Positions 34,805 through 43,185 of a stretch of DNA of 64,000 bases are shown in pieces. Made by a program: the position numbers and the translations under genes. The first letter of the stretch is position 1, and each line of letters opens with the position of its first letter. The notes beneath the pieces were generated by a model that was not told where the DNA came from, made no database searches, and worked only from the letters and a program-made list of their open reading frames with translations. The stretch spans positions 2,170,001-2,234,000 of the forward strand of contig NZ_CP053697.2 of assembly GCF_013200955.2 (NCBI RefSeq), written 5' to 3'. This DNA is from Pseudomonas campi. GTDB lineage: Bacteria > Pseudomonadota > Gammaproteobacteria > Pseudomonadales > Pseudomonadaceae.

Positions 34805-36189
34805 AGCCGTTGATGCCCGCCCTGCTCGCCCTGGCAGTCAGTGCCTGCGCCGTCGGCCCCGACTACCAGGCCCCGGCCACCGAACCGGCCAAGCTGAGCA
34901 GCCTGGAAGCCGGCGACTATGACCGCAGTCGTTTCGAGGCGGTCTGGTGGCAGCAGTTCGATGACCCGACCCTGAACCAGCTGGTGCAGCAGTCGCTCCA
35001 GGAAAACCGCGAGCTGCGCGTGGCCTTCGCCCGCCTGCGCGCCGCCCGTTCGATTCGCGATGACGTGGCCAACGACCAGTTGCCCACCGTCTCCAGTCGC
35101 GCCAGCGGTGAATTCGGCAAGGCCCAGCAACCCGGGATTACCGAACAACGGGTGAAAACCGAGCGTTACGACCTGGGCCTGGACATGGCCTGGGAGCTCG
35201 ACCTGTTCGGCCGCATCCAGCGCCAGCTGGAAGCCAGCGATGCGCAGATCGAAGTGGCCGAAGCCGAGCTGCAGCAACTGCAGGTGAGCCTGATCGCCGA
35301 ACTGGTGGATGCCTACGGCGATATGCGCGGTGCGCAGCTCAGGGAGCGAATTGCCCGCGATAACCTGAAGAACCAGAGCCAGTCACGCGCACTCACCGAA
35401 CAACTGCGCGACGCCGGTATCGGCAGCGAACTGGATGTACTGCGCAGTGACGCGCGCCTGGCTGCCACCGAAGCCAGCCTGCCGCAACTGCAGGCCGAGG
35501 AGGCACGGGCGCGCAACCGCATCGCCACCCTGCTCGGCCAGCGGCCGGAACGATTGACGGTAGACCTGTCGGCCAAACCGCTGCCGGTGATCGCCAAGGC
35601 CCTGCCGATTGGCGATCCAGGCGAGCTGCTGCGCCGCCGTCCGGATATCCGCGCGGCTGAACGCACGCTGGCTGCTTCCACGGCCAATATCGGCGTGGCT
35701 ACCGCCGACCTGTTTCCACGGGTCAGCCTGTCCGGTTTTCTCGGTTTCACCGCCGGGCGTGGTTCGCAGCTGGGTGCTTCCGCCGCCCAGGCCTGGGGCG
35801 TGGCGCCGACCATCAGCTGGGCTGCATTTGATCTGGGCAGTGTGCGGGCCCGCCTGCGCGGCGCCGAAGCGGAGGCCGATGGCGCCCTGGCTGGTTACGA
35901 GCAGCAGGTGCTGCTGGCCCTGGAAGAGTCGGAAAACGCCTTCAGCGACTACGCCAAACGCCAACAGCGCCTGCTCGCCCTGGTGCGCCAGTCGCAAGCC
36001 AGCCGCGCCGCCGCCGAACAAGCCAAGGTGCGCTACCGCGAAGGTACGGTGGATTTTCTCGTGTTGCTCGACGCCGAACGCGAACGCCTGGCCGCCGAAG
36101 ACGCCCAGGCCCAAGCCGAGGTCGAGCTGTACCGCGGCATCGTCGCCATCTACAAGGCGCTTGGCGGAGGTTGGCAGCCGCAAGCCTGA
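34801..36189 (+). CDS. oprN: OprN, outer-membrane efflux channel lipoprotein
   Basis: 462 aa. The signal ends at lipobox VSAC (Cys16), followed by AVGPDYQAPA, typical of NodT-family TolC-like channels. Two OEP repeats are visible, with ELDLFGRIQRQLEASDAQIEVAEAELQQLQ in the first and SWAAFDLGSVRARLRGAEAEADGALAGYEQQVL in the second. It trimerises and couples to MexE-MexF. Confidence 0.92.
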   Translation: MKPLMPALLALAVSACAVGPDYQAPATEPAKLSSLEAGDYDRSRFEAVWWQQFDDPTLNQLVQQSLQENRELRVAFARLRAARSIRDDVANDQLPTVSSRASGEFGKAQQPGITEQRVKTERYDLGLDMAWELDLFGRIQRQLEASDAQIEVAEAELQQLQVSLIAELVDAYGDMRGAQLRERIARDNLKNQSQSRALTEQLRDAGIGSELDVLRSDARLAATEASLPQLQAEEARARNRIATLLGQRPERLTVDLSAKPLPVIAKALPIGDPGELLRRRPDIRAAERTLAASTANIGVATADLFPRVSLSGFLGFTAGRGSQLGASAAQAWGVAPTISWAAFDLGSVRARLRGAEAEADGALAGYEQQVLLALEESENAFSDYAKRQQRLLALVRQSQASRAAAEQAKVRYREGTVDFLVLLDAERERLAAEDAQAQAEVELYRGIVAIYKALGGGWQPQA

Positions 36190-36191
36190 AC

Positions 36192-36247
36192 GTAGGGCGG
36201 GTGCAACCCGCGTTATCCACCCCGCGCGCGGGTTTCACCCGCCCTAC
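36192..36247. repeat. Palindromic intergenic repeat, family 3 (copy 1)
   Basis: GTAGGGCGGGTGCAACCCGCG arm and its complement-like CGCGGGTTTCACCCGCCCTAC arm. A second copy is at 53220-53270. It lies directly after the oprN stop. Confidence 0.8.
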
Positions 36248-36297
36248 AGCAAACCAGTTCCTCCTGGGTCGACTTCCTCCTTTGTCGGCCATTCCTT

Positions 36298-36333
36298 CCC
36301 CACGGCGCTGCTCCAGCCCGTGGGGATTTTTTT
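36298..36333 (+). terminator. Rho-independent terminator after mexEF-oprN
   Basis: Stem CCCCACGG (36298-36305) with CCGTGGGG (36318-36325), then ATTTTTTTG. A classic terminator on the + strand just before the convergent small membrane gene. Confidence 0.85.
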
Positions 36334-36337
36334 GTGT

Positions 36338-36556
36338 TCAGCCCTTCCTGCGTATGAGCAGCAAAGCCCCGCCCACCAGGATGGCGCCCAAGCCGGCCCA
36401 GGTCGGGATACTGACCTGCTGTTTCTCTACGACCTCCATATGCAACGGGCCCACGTCGACGTTGTGGGTCTCCTTGGTGTAGCTGAAGCCACCATAGGCG
36501 AGCCCCAAGGCTCCAGCGATTATCAGCACTAGCGCGACGATCTTGACTGCGTCCAT
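36338..36556 (-). CDS. Small membrane protein of unknown function, two predicted TM segments
   Basis: 72 aa. TM1 is about IVALVLIIAGALGLAYGGF and TM2 about WAGLGAILVGGALLLI, ending in IRRKG. Between them is a polar loop of about 25 residues (YTKETHNVDVGPLHMEVVEKQQV). A good ribosome-binding site (AGGAGAAG on the minus strand) precedes the ATG. Similar short proteins are common in proteobacteria and are uncharacterised. Confidence 0.7.
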   Translation of the reverse strand: MDAVKIVALVLIIAGALGLAYGGFSYTKETHNVDVGPLHMEVVEKQQVSIPTWAGLGAILVGGALLLIRRKG

Positions 36557-36652
36557 CTTTTCTTCTCCTCTTGCGCAGCACCTGAACTGGGCTGCGCCAA
36601 CACCTGCAAACGGGACCTTTTCGGCGCTGCGAAGCAGGCGCCCTGCCGTGAC

Positions 36653-36826
36653 CTATTCCCCGGAATCCTTCTGCCGCGTCACCTTGACCGCACTCAGGCA
36701 CGCCAGCCCCAGGGTTACCAAGGCGCCCACGGCGATCCACTGCATGGGAACTTCCAGCAGCACGGCGCCGTAAATCAGCCCGCCGATAAAGATCAGGGCT
36801 CCAGCGATATAGAGTGCGAATGACAT
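36653..36826 (-). CDS. Small membrane protein of unknown function, two predicted TM segments
   Basis: 57 aa from the ATG at 36826, which has a strong ribosome-binding site (GAGGAGAAGC on the minus strand). A longer in-frame start exists but lacks such a site. Two hydrophobic segments are seen: LYIAGALIFIGGLIYGAVLL and QWIAVGALVTLGLACLSAV, then a basic tail. It shares orientation with the preceding small membrane gene and has the same type of ribosome-binding site. Confidence 0.65.
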   Translation of the reverse strand: MSFALYIAGALIFIGGLIYGAVLLEVPMQWIAVGALVTLGLACLSAVKVTRQKDSGE

Positions 36827-37070
36827 GTTGCTTCTCCTCGTTGCGGGCGTTCGATCCGATCGACAGGGCACGGGTGGCCTGTATTCGCTGGCCTCCATGC
36901 CAGCTTGTACGTGGCTGAAAACGCTGCATCGAGCCCTCTACACACACTGCGCCCAATGCCTGCCACTATCGGTGCGCTGGCGCACCTCCAGACTGAAACG
37001 AGGGCGATCGGTGCCAGGGGTCTGTTGCCGGCGGTTATACTCGCGCCCTGCATTTTTTCGGCGCACGCAC

Positions 37071-38390
37071 ATGAAAGTACTGATCATCGGCTATGTCTGG
37101 CCTGAGCCACGTTCCTCGGCGGCGGGCAGCCGGATGATCGAACTGATCGAGCTGTTCCGTGCCCAGGACTGGGCAGTGACCTTCGCCAGCGCGGCGGCCT
37201 TGTCCGAACACCGCGCCGACCTGGCCGCGCTCGACGTACCGGAAGTGCCGATCACCCTCAACTGCGACAGCTTCGATACCTTCGTCAGCGCGCTGCAGCC
37301 GGACCTGGTGCTGTTCGACCGTTTCTTCAGCGAGGAGCAGTTCGCCTGGCGGGTCGAGCGGGCCTGTCCGCAGGCCCTGCGCATCCTCGAAACCAGCGAC
37401 CTGCACAGCCTGCGCGATGCCCGTCAGCGCCTGCTCAAGGCGGCGCAACAGGCCTGCAGCAGCGAAGCGGAAAAACACCAGCAAGGCGCCGTCAGCGCCA
37501 CAGCCGTTGAGCTGTTCAACGTTATGGCCATGGACGACATGGCGCAGCGCGAGATCGCCGCCATCTACCGCAGCGACTTGACCCTGCTGATCTCCGATTT
37601 CGAGCAGCAGCTGCTGCGTGAACAGTTCGGCGTGCCCGCCGCCCTGCTTCACCACTGCACGCTGATGCTGATTCCCACGGCCACCGTGCAGCCGTCCTTC
37701 GCTGAGCGCGCGCACTTCCTCAGCATCGGCAACTTCCGCCATGCGCCCAACTGGGACGCGGTGCTGTGGCTCAAGCAGCAGCTCTGGCCGCTGATCCGCC
37801 AGCGTCTGCCGCAGGCGCAGCTGCATGTCTACGGCTCCTACACCCCGCCCAAGGCCACGGCCCTGCAAAACCCCAAGCAGGGTTTCCATGTACTGGGCTG
37901 GGCCGACGATGCCCATGCGGTGATGGTGCAGGCCCGCGTGTGCCTGGCGCCGCTGCGTTTCGGCGCCGGGATCAAGGGCAAACTGGCCGATGCCATGGCC
38001 TGCGGCACGCCCAACGTGACCACGCCGATCGGCAGCGAAGGCATGGCCGGCGAGCTGCCCTGGGGCGGCGCGGTGGTGAAGGATGCCCAGACCTTTGCCG
38101 ATGCCGCCGTGGCGCTGCACGAGGATCAGGACCTGTGGTTGCAGGCCCAGGCCAATGGCGCGCGCATCCTGGCCGAACGCTTCGACCGCCAGCAGTCCGG
38201 CCAGGCGCTGGTCGAGCGCCTGCTGGCCCTGCGCGCCAATCTGCCGGCCGAGCGCCGCGCCAACTTCGTCGGTGGCATGCTGCGCCACCATATGCTCAAG
38301 AGCACCCAGTACATGGCGCAGTGGATTGCGGCAAAAAATCGCGGTGCGCCAGGCACTTCGCCGGAACCGCAGGATAAATCTAAGCTGTAG
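37071..38390 (+). CDS. GT-B glycosyltransferase (family 4-like)
   Basis: 439 aa, start ATG at 37071. The N-terminal Rossmann half is MKVLIIGYVWPEPRSSAAGSRMIELIELF. The C-terminal donor-binding half has FLSIGNFRHAPNWDAVLWL, LHVYGSYTP, HVLGWADDAHAVMVQARVCLAPLRFGAGIKGKLADAMACGTPNVTT and GSEGM. The last follows the usual GxGxKxKxxExxxxGxP pattern with Asp in place of the catalytic-region Glu. The acceptor is unknown. The stop codon lies inside the first hipBA operator palindrome. Confidence 0.8.
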   Translation: MKVLIIGYVWPEPRSSAAGSRMIELIELFRAQDWAVTFASAAALSEHRADLAALDVPEVPITLNCDSFDTFVSALQPDLVLFDRFFSEEQFAWRVERACPQALRILETSDLHSLRDARQRLLKAAQQACSSEAEKHQQGAVSATAVELFNVMAMDDMAQREIAAIYRSDLTLLISDFEQQLLREQFGVPAALLHHCTLMLIPTATVQPSFAERAHFLSIGNFRHAPNWDAVLWLKQQLWPLIRQRLPQAQLHVYGSYTPPKATALQNPKQGFHVLGWADDAHAVMVQARVCLAPLRFGAGIKGKLADAMACGTPNVTTPIGSEGMAGELPWGGAVVKDAQTFADAAVALHEDQDLWLQAQANGARILAERFDRQQSGQALVERLLALRANLPAERRANFVGGMLRHHMLKSTQYMAQWIAAKNRGAPGTSPEPQDKSKL

Positions 38391-38399
38391 CTTAGATTT
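38376..38399. promoter_or_regulatory. hipBA operator O1
   Basis: AAATCTAAGCT-GT-AGCTTAGATTT, a perfect inverted repeat. It overlaps the last codons and stop of the glycosyltransferase gene. First of three copies at 50-bp spacing. Confidence 0.75.
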
Positions 38400-38425
38400 T
38401 ATCGCTCGAAGGCCGTGAAACCATA

Positions 38426-38449
38426 AAATCTAAGCCATAGCTTAGATTT
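38426..38449. promoter_or_regulatory. hipBA operator O2
   Basis: AAATCTAAGCC-AT-AGCTTAGATTT, with one mismatch in the left arm. It starts exactly 50 bp after O1. Confidence 0.75.
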
Positions 38450-38475
38450 GGTTGAAAAATAGACAGCCACAGGGC

Positions 38476-38499
38476 TAATCTAAGCTGCAGCTTAGATTA
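38476..38499. promoter_or_regulatory. hipBA operator O3
   Basis: TAATCTAAGCT-GC-AGCTTAGATTA, perfect, exactly 50 bp after O2. It abuts the hipB ribosome-binding site (TTAGGAG) and ends 10 bp before the ATG. Confidence 0.78.
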
Positions 38500-38509
38500 G
38501 GAGCCTGTC

Positions 38510-38752
38510 ATGACCCTGATTCCCATCCGCGACGCAGCCGATATCGGCACCCTGGCCCGCGACCTGCGCCGCCAGCAGGGCCTGCGCCAGGACGACCTGG
38601 CGGCCATCATCGGTGCCAGCCACGTGTTCCTGCGTGACGTCGAACAAGGCAAAGGCACCGTTCAGCTCGGCAAGTTGCTGCGCCTGCTCGATGAACTGGG
38701 GGTACGCATCCACCTGGAAGTGCCGGATAGCCTGGACGGGCAATCCGCATGA
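38510..38752 (+). CDS. hipB: HipB-like antitoxin/transcriptional repressor
   Basis: 80 aa with an XRE-type HTH: LARDLRRQQGLRQDDLAAIIGASHVFLRDVEQGKGTVQLGKLLRLLDELGVRI. The family binds and neutralises the HipA kinase and represses its own operon as a dimer on palindromic operators. The three palindromes just upstream fit. It overlaps hipA by 4 bp. Confidence 0.87.
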   Translation: MTLIPIRDAADIGTLARDLRRQQGLRQDDLAAIIGASHVFLRDVEQGKGTVQLGKLLRLLDELGVRIHLEVPDSLDGQSA

Positions 38753-39999
38753 GGCAGTTGCAACTGTGGCTGAACGAGCACGTCGTCGGCCTGCTGGAGG
38801 AGCAGGACAACCTCTGGCAGCTCAGTTATGACCCGCAGTGGCTGGCCGCTAGCCGCAGCTTCGACCTGTCCCCGCAACTGCCGCGCAGCCTGGGCAGCAT
38901 CCGCGATGGGGGCAGCCAGCGACCGGTGCAGTGGTTCTTCGACAATCTGCTGCCGGAAGAACAGGCCCGCACCCTGCTGGCCCAGGATGCACAGGTCGAG
39001 GTGGCCGATGCGTTTGGTCTGCTGGCCTATTACGGGGCCGAATCGGCCGGCGCGCTGACCCTCCTGCCGCCGGGCCAACCCTTGCCTGCAGGCGCCTTGC
39101 AGCCGCTGGCCGAACCGACACTGGCGCAGCGCATCAGCGCCTTGCCACGGGTGTCGCTCGGCCAGGCCGCGCCCAAACGCATGTCCCTGGCGGGAGCGCA
39201 GCACAAGCTGGCCATCGTGCTGCAGGGCAATCAGTTGCTGGAGCCGGTGGGCCATGCGCCCTCTACCCACATCCTCAAGCCCGACCATCCGGACAGCGAC
39301 AATTACCCGCACAGCGCCGCCAACGAGTGGTTCGTGATGTCCATTGCGCGGGCGGTGAAGCTGCCGGTGCCCGCTGTCGAACTGCGCCGGGTGCCGCAAT
39401 CGGTGTACCTGGTGCAGCGCTTCGACCGCGAACTGGCCGATGGCCAGTTGCGCCGCCGGCATGTGCTGGACGCCTGCCAGCTGCTGTCCCTGGACCGCCT
39501 CTACAAGTACCGCATGGCCACCCTGGAAACCTTGCAGCGCCTGGTCGAGCTGTGTCGCAGCAAGGCACTGAGCCGCCAGTTGCTGTTCCGCTGGGCCCTG
39601 TTCAATGCCCTGCTCGGCAATAACGATGCACACCTGAAAAACCTGTCGTTCTTCGTCGGTGCCCAGGGCGTGGAGCTCACCCCGCATTACGACCTGCTCA
39701 GCACCAGTGTCTACGCACGGGACAATGCCTGGGGCGCGGCCGAACTGTCCTGGCCCATGGGCCAGGCCCGGCGCTTTGCCGAACTGCGCCGGGCCGACGT
39801 GCTGGCGTTTGGCGAAGTGCTCGGTCTGCCGGCAAAGATCGGCCAGCGCCTGCTCGATGCACTGCTCGCCGCCCTGCCCGCCGCCGCCGAGCAGCAGCTA
39901 CAGCAGGCCCTGGAATTGCGCCTGAGCGCGGGCGAGTTGCGCCTGTTGCGACAGATCCGCCATGGCGTGCTGGCGGACATGCTGGCGCAACTGGGCTGA
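38749..39999 (+). CDS. hipA: HipA-like Ser/Thr kinase toxin
   Basis: 416 aa. HipA-family kinase: N-terminal subdomain 1, glycine-rich loop SLAGAQHKLA (Ser146 corresponds to the autophosphorylated Ser150 of E. coli HipA), HILKPDH ATP-binding segment, QRFDRE, catalytic GNNDAHLKN (Asp293) and metal-binding HYDLL (Asp315). E. coli HipA phosphorylates glutamyl-tRNA synthetase and induces persistence; the substrate here is unknown. All catalytic residues appear intact. Confidence 0.9.
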   Translation: MRQLQLWLNEHVVGLLEEQDNLWQLSYDPQWLAASRSFDLSPQLPRSLGSIRDGGSQRPVQWFFDNLLPEEQARTLLAQDAQVEVADAFGLLAYYGAESAGALTLLPPGQPLPAGALQPLAEPTLAQRISALPRVSLGQAAPKRMSLAGAQHKLAIVLQGNQLLEPVGHAPSTHILKPDHPDSDNYPHSAANEWFVMSIARAVKLPVPAVELRRVPQSVYLVQRFDRELADGQLRRRHVLDACQLLSLDRLYKYRMATLETLQRLVELCRSKALSRQLLFRWALFNALLGNNDAHLKNLSFFVGAQGVELTPHYDLLSTSVYARDNAWGAAELSWPMGQARRFAELRRADVLAFGEVLGLPAKIGQRLLDALLAALPAAAEQQLQQALELRLSAGELRLLRQIRHGVLADMLAQLG

Positions 40000-40086
40000 A
40001 TCCGGGCATAGGTGGGCTAGCCAGGGCATGTTGCCCTACTATCTAGGCTAGCCTGCACGGAGCAGGCCTCTGCATAGGGACATAGG

Positions 40087-40536
40087 ATGAAACAGCTACT
40101 TCTCGCGCTAATGATGCTGGTCGTGCCGGTGGCCCACGCCGCCAACAGGCTTAGCGAAGACAACATCCGCGCCATGTACGCCGAACTGACGGCAGCCGCA
40201 CAGGCCCAGGATATCGAAGGAGTTCTGCGCCATATGAGCGAGGATGCCCGCGTGCAGATCGAGGACCGCAGCGGCAACCTGGATATGGACATGACCATGT
40301 ATCGCGACCTGCTGAAGCAGGGCTGGGGCGCGATCGACGGATACCAGGTGACGGTCAGCATCGAAAGCATCGACGTGGCTGCCGACGGGCAAAGCGCCAC
40401 GGTGATCGACCGGACGCAGGAGTCCTACCAGGCGCAAGGTCAGACCATGCAGACCAGCACCCGGGAAACCGCCACCCTGCGCCTGGTTGATGGCGAGCCG
40501 AAGATCAGTCTGATCGAGGCAGTGGTGCAGCCATAA
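40087..40536 (+). CDS. Secreted NTF2/SnoaL-like protein
   Basis: 149 aa. A clear signal peptide (MKQLLLALMMLVVPVAHA, cleavage after AHA) is followed by a domain with the alpha+beta pattern of NTF2-like/DUF4440 proteins: EDNIRAMYAELTAAAQAQDIEGVLRHMSEDARVQI, then QSATVIDRTQES and ETATLRLVDGEPKISLIEAVV. No function can be assigned. Confidence 0.7.
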   Translation: MKQLLLALMMLVVPVAHAANRLSEDNIRAMYAELTAAAQAQDIEGVLRHMSEDARVQIEDRSGNLDMDMTMYRDLLKQGWGAIDGYQVTVSIESIDVAADGQSATVIDRTQESYQAQGQTMQTSTRETATLRLVDGEPKISLIEAVVQP

Positions 40537-40555
40537 GAGACGGTTAGCCTCTCGG

Positions 40556-40651
40556 CAACGCCCCTCTCCCCAGCCCTCGGTTCGGGCGTCCTGCTTCACC
40601 CTACCTCCTGCATCCATGCAGTCGTCTCCCGTAAACGGGAGAGGGGGCAAA
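40556..40651. repeat. Intergenic repeat of the CTCTCCC/GGGAGAG family (copy)
   Basis: CCCCTCTCCCC...CTCCCGTAAACGGGAGAGGGGG. Short GGGAGAG palindromes recur at 46324-46421 and 60827-60954. Confidence 0.6.
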
Positions 40652-40797
40652 GCGCTCCGCAGCTGTTGTACACATCGCTATAACGCTGTTGAGCCTTTGT
40701 TTGCAGACTTGTCGAAATTCCCGCAGCTGCAACGACTACTGGAGGAAGCGCTCGGCACTATGCTCAGCGCATGCCGGACCATTCCGAGGAATCGACC

Positions 40798-41457
40798 ATG
40801 GCCATCCAGTTCTATGCCCACCCCTTCTCGTCCTATTGCCAGAAGGTGCTGATCGCCCTCTATGAAAACGCCACGCCCTTCGAGTGGCACCTGCTGGCCC
40901 CGGAAAACCCGCAGGCCATGGCCGAGCTGGAGGTGCACTGGCCGTTCCGGCGCTTTCCACTGCTGCTCGACGGGGAGCGCGCGCTGAGCGAGTCGAGCAT
41001 CATCATCGAATACCTGCAGCAGCATTACCCCGGCGCGACCCGTCTGCTGCCTGAGGAGGCCGAGGCCGCGCTGGAAGTGCGCTTCATGGACCGATGCTTC
41101 GACCTGTATGTATCCAACCCGATGACGGCCTGCGTGTTCGACCAGTTGCGTCCGGCAGCACAGCGCGATGCCTACGGCGTGGCGCAGGCACACCAACTGC
41201 TGGAAACCGCCTACCGCTGGCTCGACGAGAAATTGGCCGACCGCGAATGGGCCGCCGGTGCAAGCTTCAGCCTGGCTGACTGCGCGGCCGCGCCGGCGTT
41301 GTTCTATGCCGACTGGGTGCAGCCGATAGGCACCGAGTTCAGCACCCTGCGCGCCTATCGCCAGCGCCTGCTGGCACGCCCCTCCTTCGCTCGCGCGGTG
41401 GACGAGGCACGACCTTACCGGCACCTGTTCCCGCTGGGTGCGCCGCAGCGCGACTGA
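40798..41457 (+). CDS. Glutathione S-transferase family protein
   Basis: 219 aa, start at the ATG after CCGAGGA. A thioredoxin-like N-terminal domain (FYAHPFSSYCQKVLIALYENATPFEW; RFPLLLDGERALSESSIIIEYLQQHYP with the conserved cis-Pro and ES glutathione-binding pair) precedes a helical C-terminal domain (GASFSLADCAAAPALFYADWV, the GST N-capping motif). The substrate is unknown. Its stop is one base from the convergent opmB stop. Confidence 0.88.
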   Translation: MAIQFYAHPFSSYCQKVLIALYENATPFEWHLLAPENPQAMAELEVHWPFRRFPLLLDGERALSESSIIIEYLQQHYPGATRLLPEEAEAALEVRFMDRCFDLYVSNPMTACVFDQLRPAAQRDAYGVAQAHQLLETAYRWLDEKLADREWAAGASFSLADCAAAPALFYADWVQPIGTEFSTLRAYRQRLLARPSFARAVDEARPYRHLFPLGAPQRD

Positions 41458-41458
41458 G

Positions 41459-42994
41459 CTATTCGGTCGGTTCGATCGGCTCGGTCACACCATCCCAGCC
41501 GCCGCCCAGGGCGGCAATCAGCTGCACGCTGGCCGTCAGGCGGTTGCCCTGCAGAGTCAGGCGCGTGCGTTCGCTGGACAAGGCGCTGGTCTGCACGCTG
41601 ACCACGTCGGTGAACTCCACGGTGCCGGCCTTGTACTGGTTGAGGATCAGCCGCAGCGATTCGCGCGCGGCATCCAGCCCCTCTTGCTGCACCACGGCCT
41701 CGCGCTCGAGCACGGCCAGTTGCACCAGGTAATCCTCCACTTCGCGGAAGCCTTCCAGTACGGTCAGGCGGTAGTCGGCCACGGTCTGGTCGTAGCCTGC
41801 CTCGGCCTGCTCGACCTGGGAGCTGATCAAGCCGCCGTCGAACAGGGTCATGGCGAACTGCGGGCCGATCGACCAGAAGCGGTTGGGCGAGCTGATCCAG
41901 TCATTCAGGCTGCCGCTGCGGTAGCCGCCAGTGGCGCTCAGGGTCAGGTCCGGGTAGTAGGCGGCCTTGGCCACGCCGATCGAGGCGTTGGCGGAAATCA
42001 CCCGACGTTCGGCGGCGGCGATATCCGGGCGGCGCTCCAGCAGAGTCGAAGGCAGGCTCAGCGGCACCGCCGGCAACTGCGGCACCTGCTCACGCGCGGC
42101 CAGTTCGAACTGCGACGGCGCCACCCCGACCAGCACGGCCAGGGCATGTTCCAGCTGGGCGCGCTGGTACTCCAGGTCGACCGCCTCGGCCTCGGTGCTT
42201 TTCAGCTGGGTCAGCGCCTGGGTCACGTCGGAGCGCGGCACGATGCCGGCCTTATACTGGTTCTCGGCGATGCGAAACGCCTGCTGATAAGCCGCCACGG
42301 TCTCGTCGAGCAGGCGTTTCTGTTCGTCCAGCACGCGCAGCTGCAGGTAGCTCTGCACCAGCTCGGACTGTTGGCTGAGGCGCACAGCGGCCAGGTCGGC
42401 GGCGCTGGCCTGCATGCTGGCGCTGTCTGATTCCAGCTGGCGACGCAGCTTGCCCCAGATATCCAGTTCCCAGCTGACACCCAGGCTGGCGTCATAGGTC
42501 TTGGAGATCTGCGCGGCATTCGAGCCGCTGACGCTGACCCCGCCGGTGGTGCCGATGGTGCTGTCGCCGCCACCCTGCCCCGCACGGCTGACGCCGGTAT
42601 CCAGGCCAATAGTCGGGAAGAACGTGGCCCGCGCACCACGGGCCAGAGCCTTGGCCTGGCGGTACTGAGCCTCGGCGCTGGCCAGGCTCTGGTTGTTGGC
42701 GTTGAGCCGTTCGATCAGTTGGTTCAGTTCGGCATCGCCGTATAGCTCCCACCAGTTGCCGCGCAGTACGGTGTCGGCCGGGGCCGCCGCTTTCCAGCCG
42801 GCCGCCTGCTTGAACTGCGCGGATTCGGCGGAAGCCGGGCGCTGGTAGTCAGGGCCGATGGCACAGCTGGCCAAGGCCAGACTCAGGGCCAACAGCGTGA
42901 GGCGGCCGCTGTAGGAGCGAGCTCTGCTCGCGAATCCCGGCAAGGCAAAAGCATCGCGAGCAGAGCTCGCTCCTACGGTCAGTGCAGGCTTCAT
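41459..42994 (-). CDS. opmB: OpmB-like outer-membrane efflux channel lipoprotein with repeat-derived signal extension
   Basis: 511 aa. TolC/NodT-family channel of the MuxABC system. The mature part starts at the lipobox LASC (Cys44), then AIGPDYQRPASAE. OEP repeats include SWELDIWGKLRRQLESDSASMQASAADLAA. Residues 8-30 (GASSARDAFALPGFASRARSYSG) are encoded by a palindromic REP-like repeat inserted in frame between MKPALTV and RLTLLALSLALASC. The signal peptide is therefore about 44 residues instead of roughly 20. The start sits in the second copy of a tandem duplication. Whether export still works is unknown. Confidence 0.87.
   Translation of the reverse strand: MKPALTVGASSARDAFALPGFASRARSYSGRLTLLALSLALASCAIGPDYQRPASAESAQFKQAAGWKAAAPADTVLRGNWWELYGDAELNQLIERLNANNQSLASAEAQYRQAKALARGARATFFPTIGLDTGVSRAGQGGGDSTIGTTGGVSVSGSNAAQISKTYDASLGVSWELDIWGKLRRQLESDSASMQASAADLAAVRLSQQSELVQSYLQLRVLDEQKRLLDETVAAYQQAFRIAENQYKAGIVPRSDVTQALTQLKSTEAEAVDLEYQRAQLEHALAVLVGVAPSQFELAAREQVPQLPAVPLSLPSTLLERRPDIAAAERRVISANASIGVAKAAYYPDLTLSATGGYRSGSLNDWISSPNRFWSIGPQFAMTLFDGGLISSQVEQAEAGYDQTVADYRLTVLEGFREVEDYLVQLAVLEREAVVQQEGLDAARESLRLILNQYKAGTVEFTDVVSVQTSALSSERTRLTLQGNRLTASVQLIAALGGGWDGVTEPIEPTE
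42911..42976. repeat. Palindromic repeat, family 1 (copy 1), inside opmB
   Basis: GTAGGAGCGAGCTCTGCTCG arm with its reverse complement at the other end, 66 bp. It is translated as part of the opmB signal region. Other copies: 43102-43167, 53330-53395, 58910-58976. Confidence 0.88.
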
Positions 42995-43185
42995 ACGGGG
43001 GTATCCAGGGCAGCATCACTACGCACGCCGCGCCAGCGGTTGACGCGGTGGCGCAGGCGGTCGAGGACAAGGTCGAGGTAGACCACGGGGGTGATGCCGC
43101 TGTAGGAGCGAGCTCTGCTCGCGAATCCCGGCAAGGCGAAAGCTTCGCGAGCAGAGCTCGCTCCTACGGTCAGTGCAGACTTCAT
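42991..43185 (-). pseudogene. Chimeric 64-codon frame made by the duplication (opmB start fused to muxC end)
   Basis: It starts with the first opmB-like start (MKSALTVGASSAREAF..., overlapping the muxC stop), runs through the palindromic repeat, enters the duplicated muxC 3' end (ITPVVYLDLVLDRLRHRVNRW...DTPV) and stops where the second opmB start begins. It has no independent function but is probably translated, since both junctions keep the ATGA coupling. Confidence 0.7.
43102..43167. repeat. Palindromic repeat, family 1 (copy 2)
   Basis: 66 bp, same ends as copy 1, within the duplicated unit. It differs from copy 1 at two internal positions. Confidence 0.88.

Noticed and set aside
38376..38499. 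Possible short CRISPR or iteron array
   Set aside because: Three palindromes directly ahead of a HipB repressor gene are better explained as operators. There are no cas or rep genes nearby.
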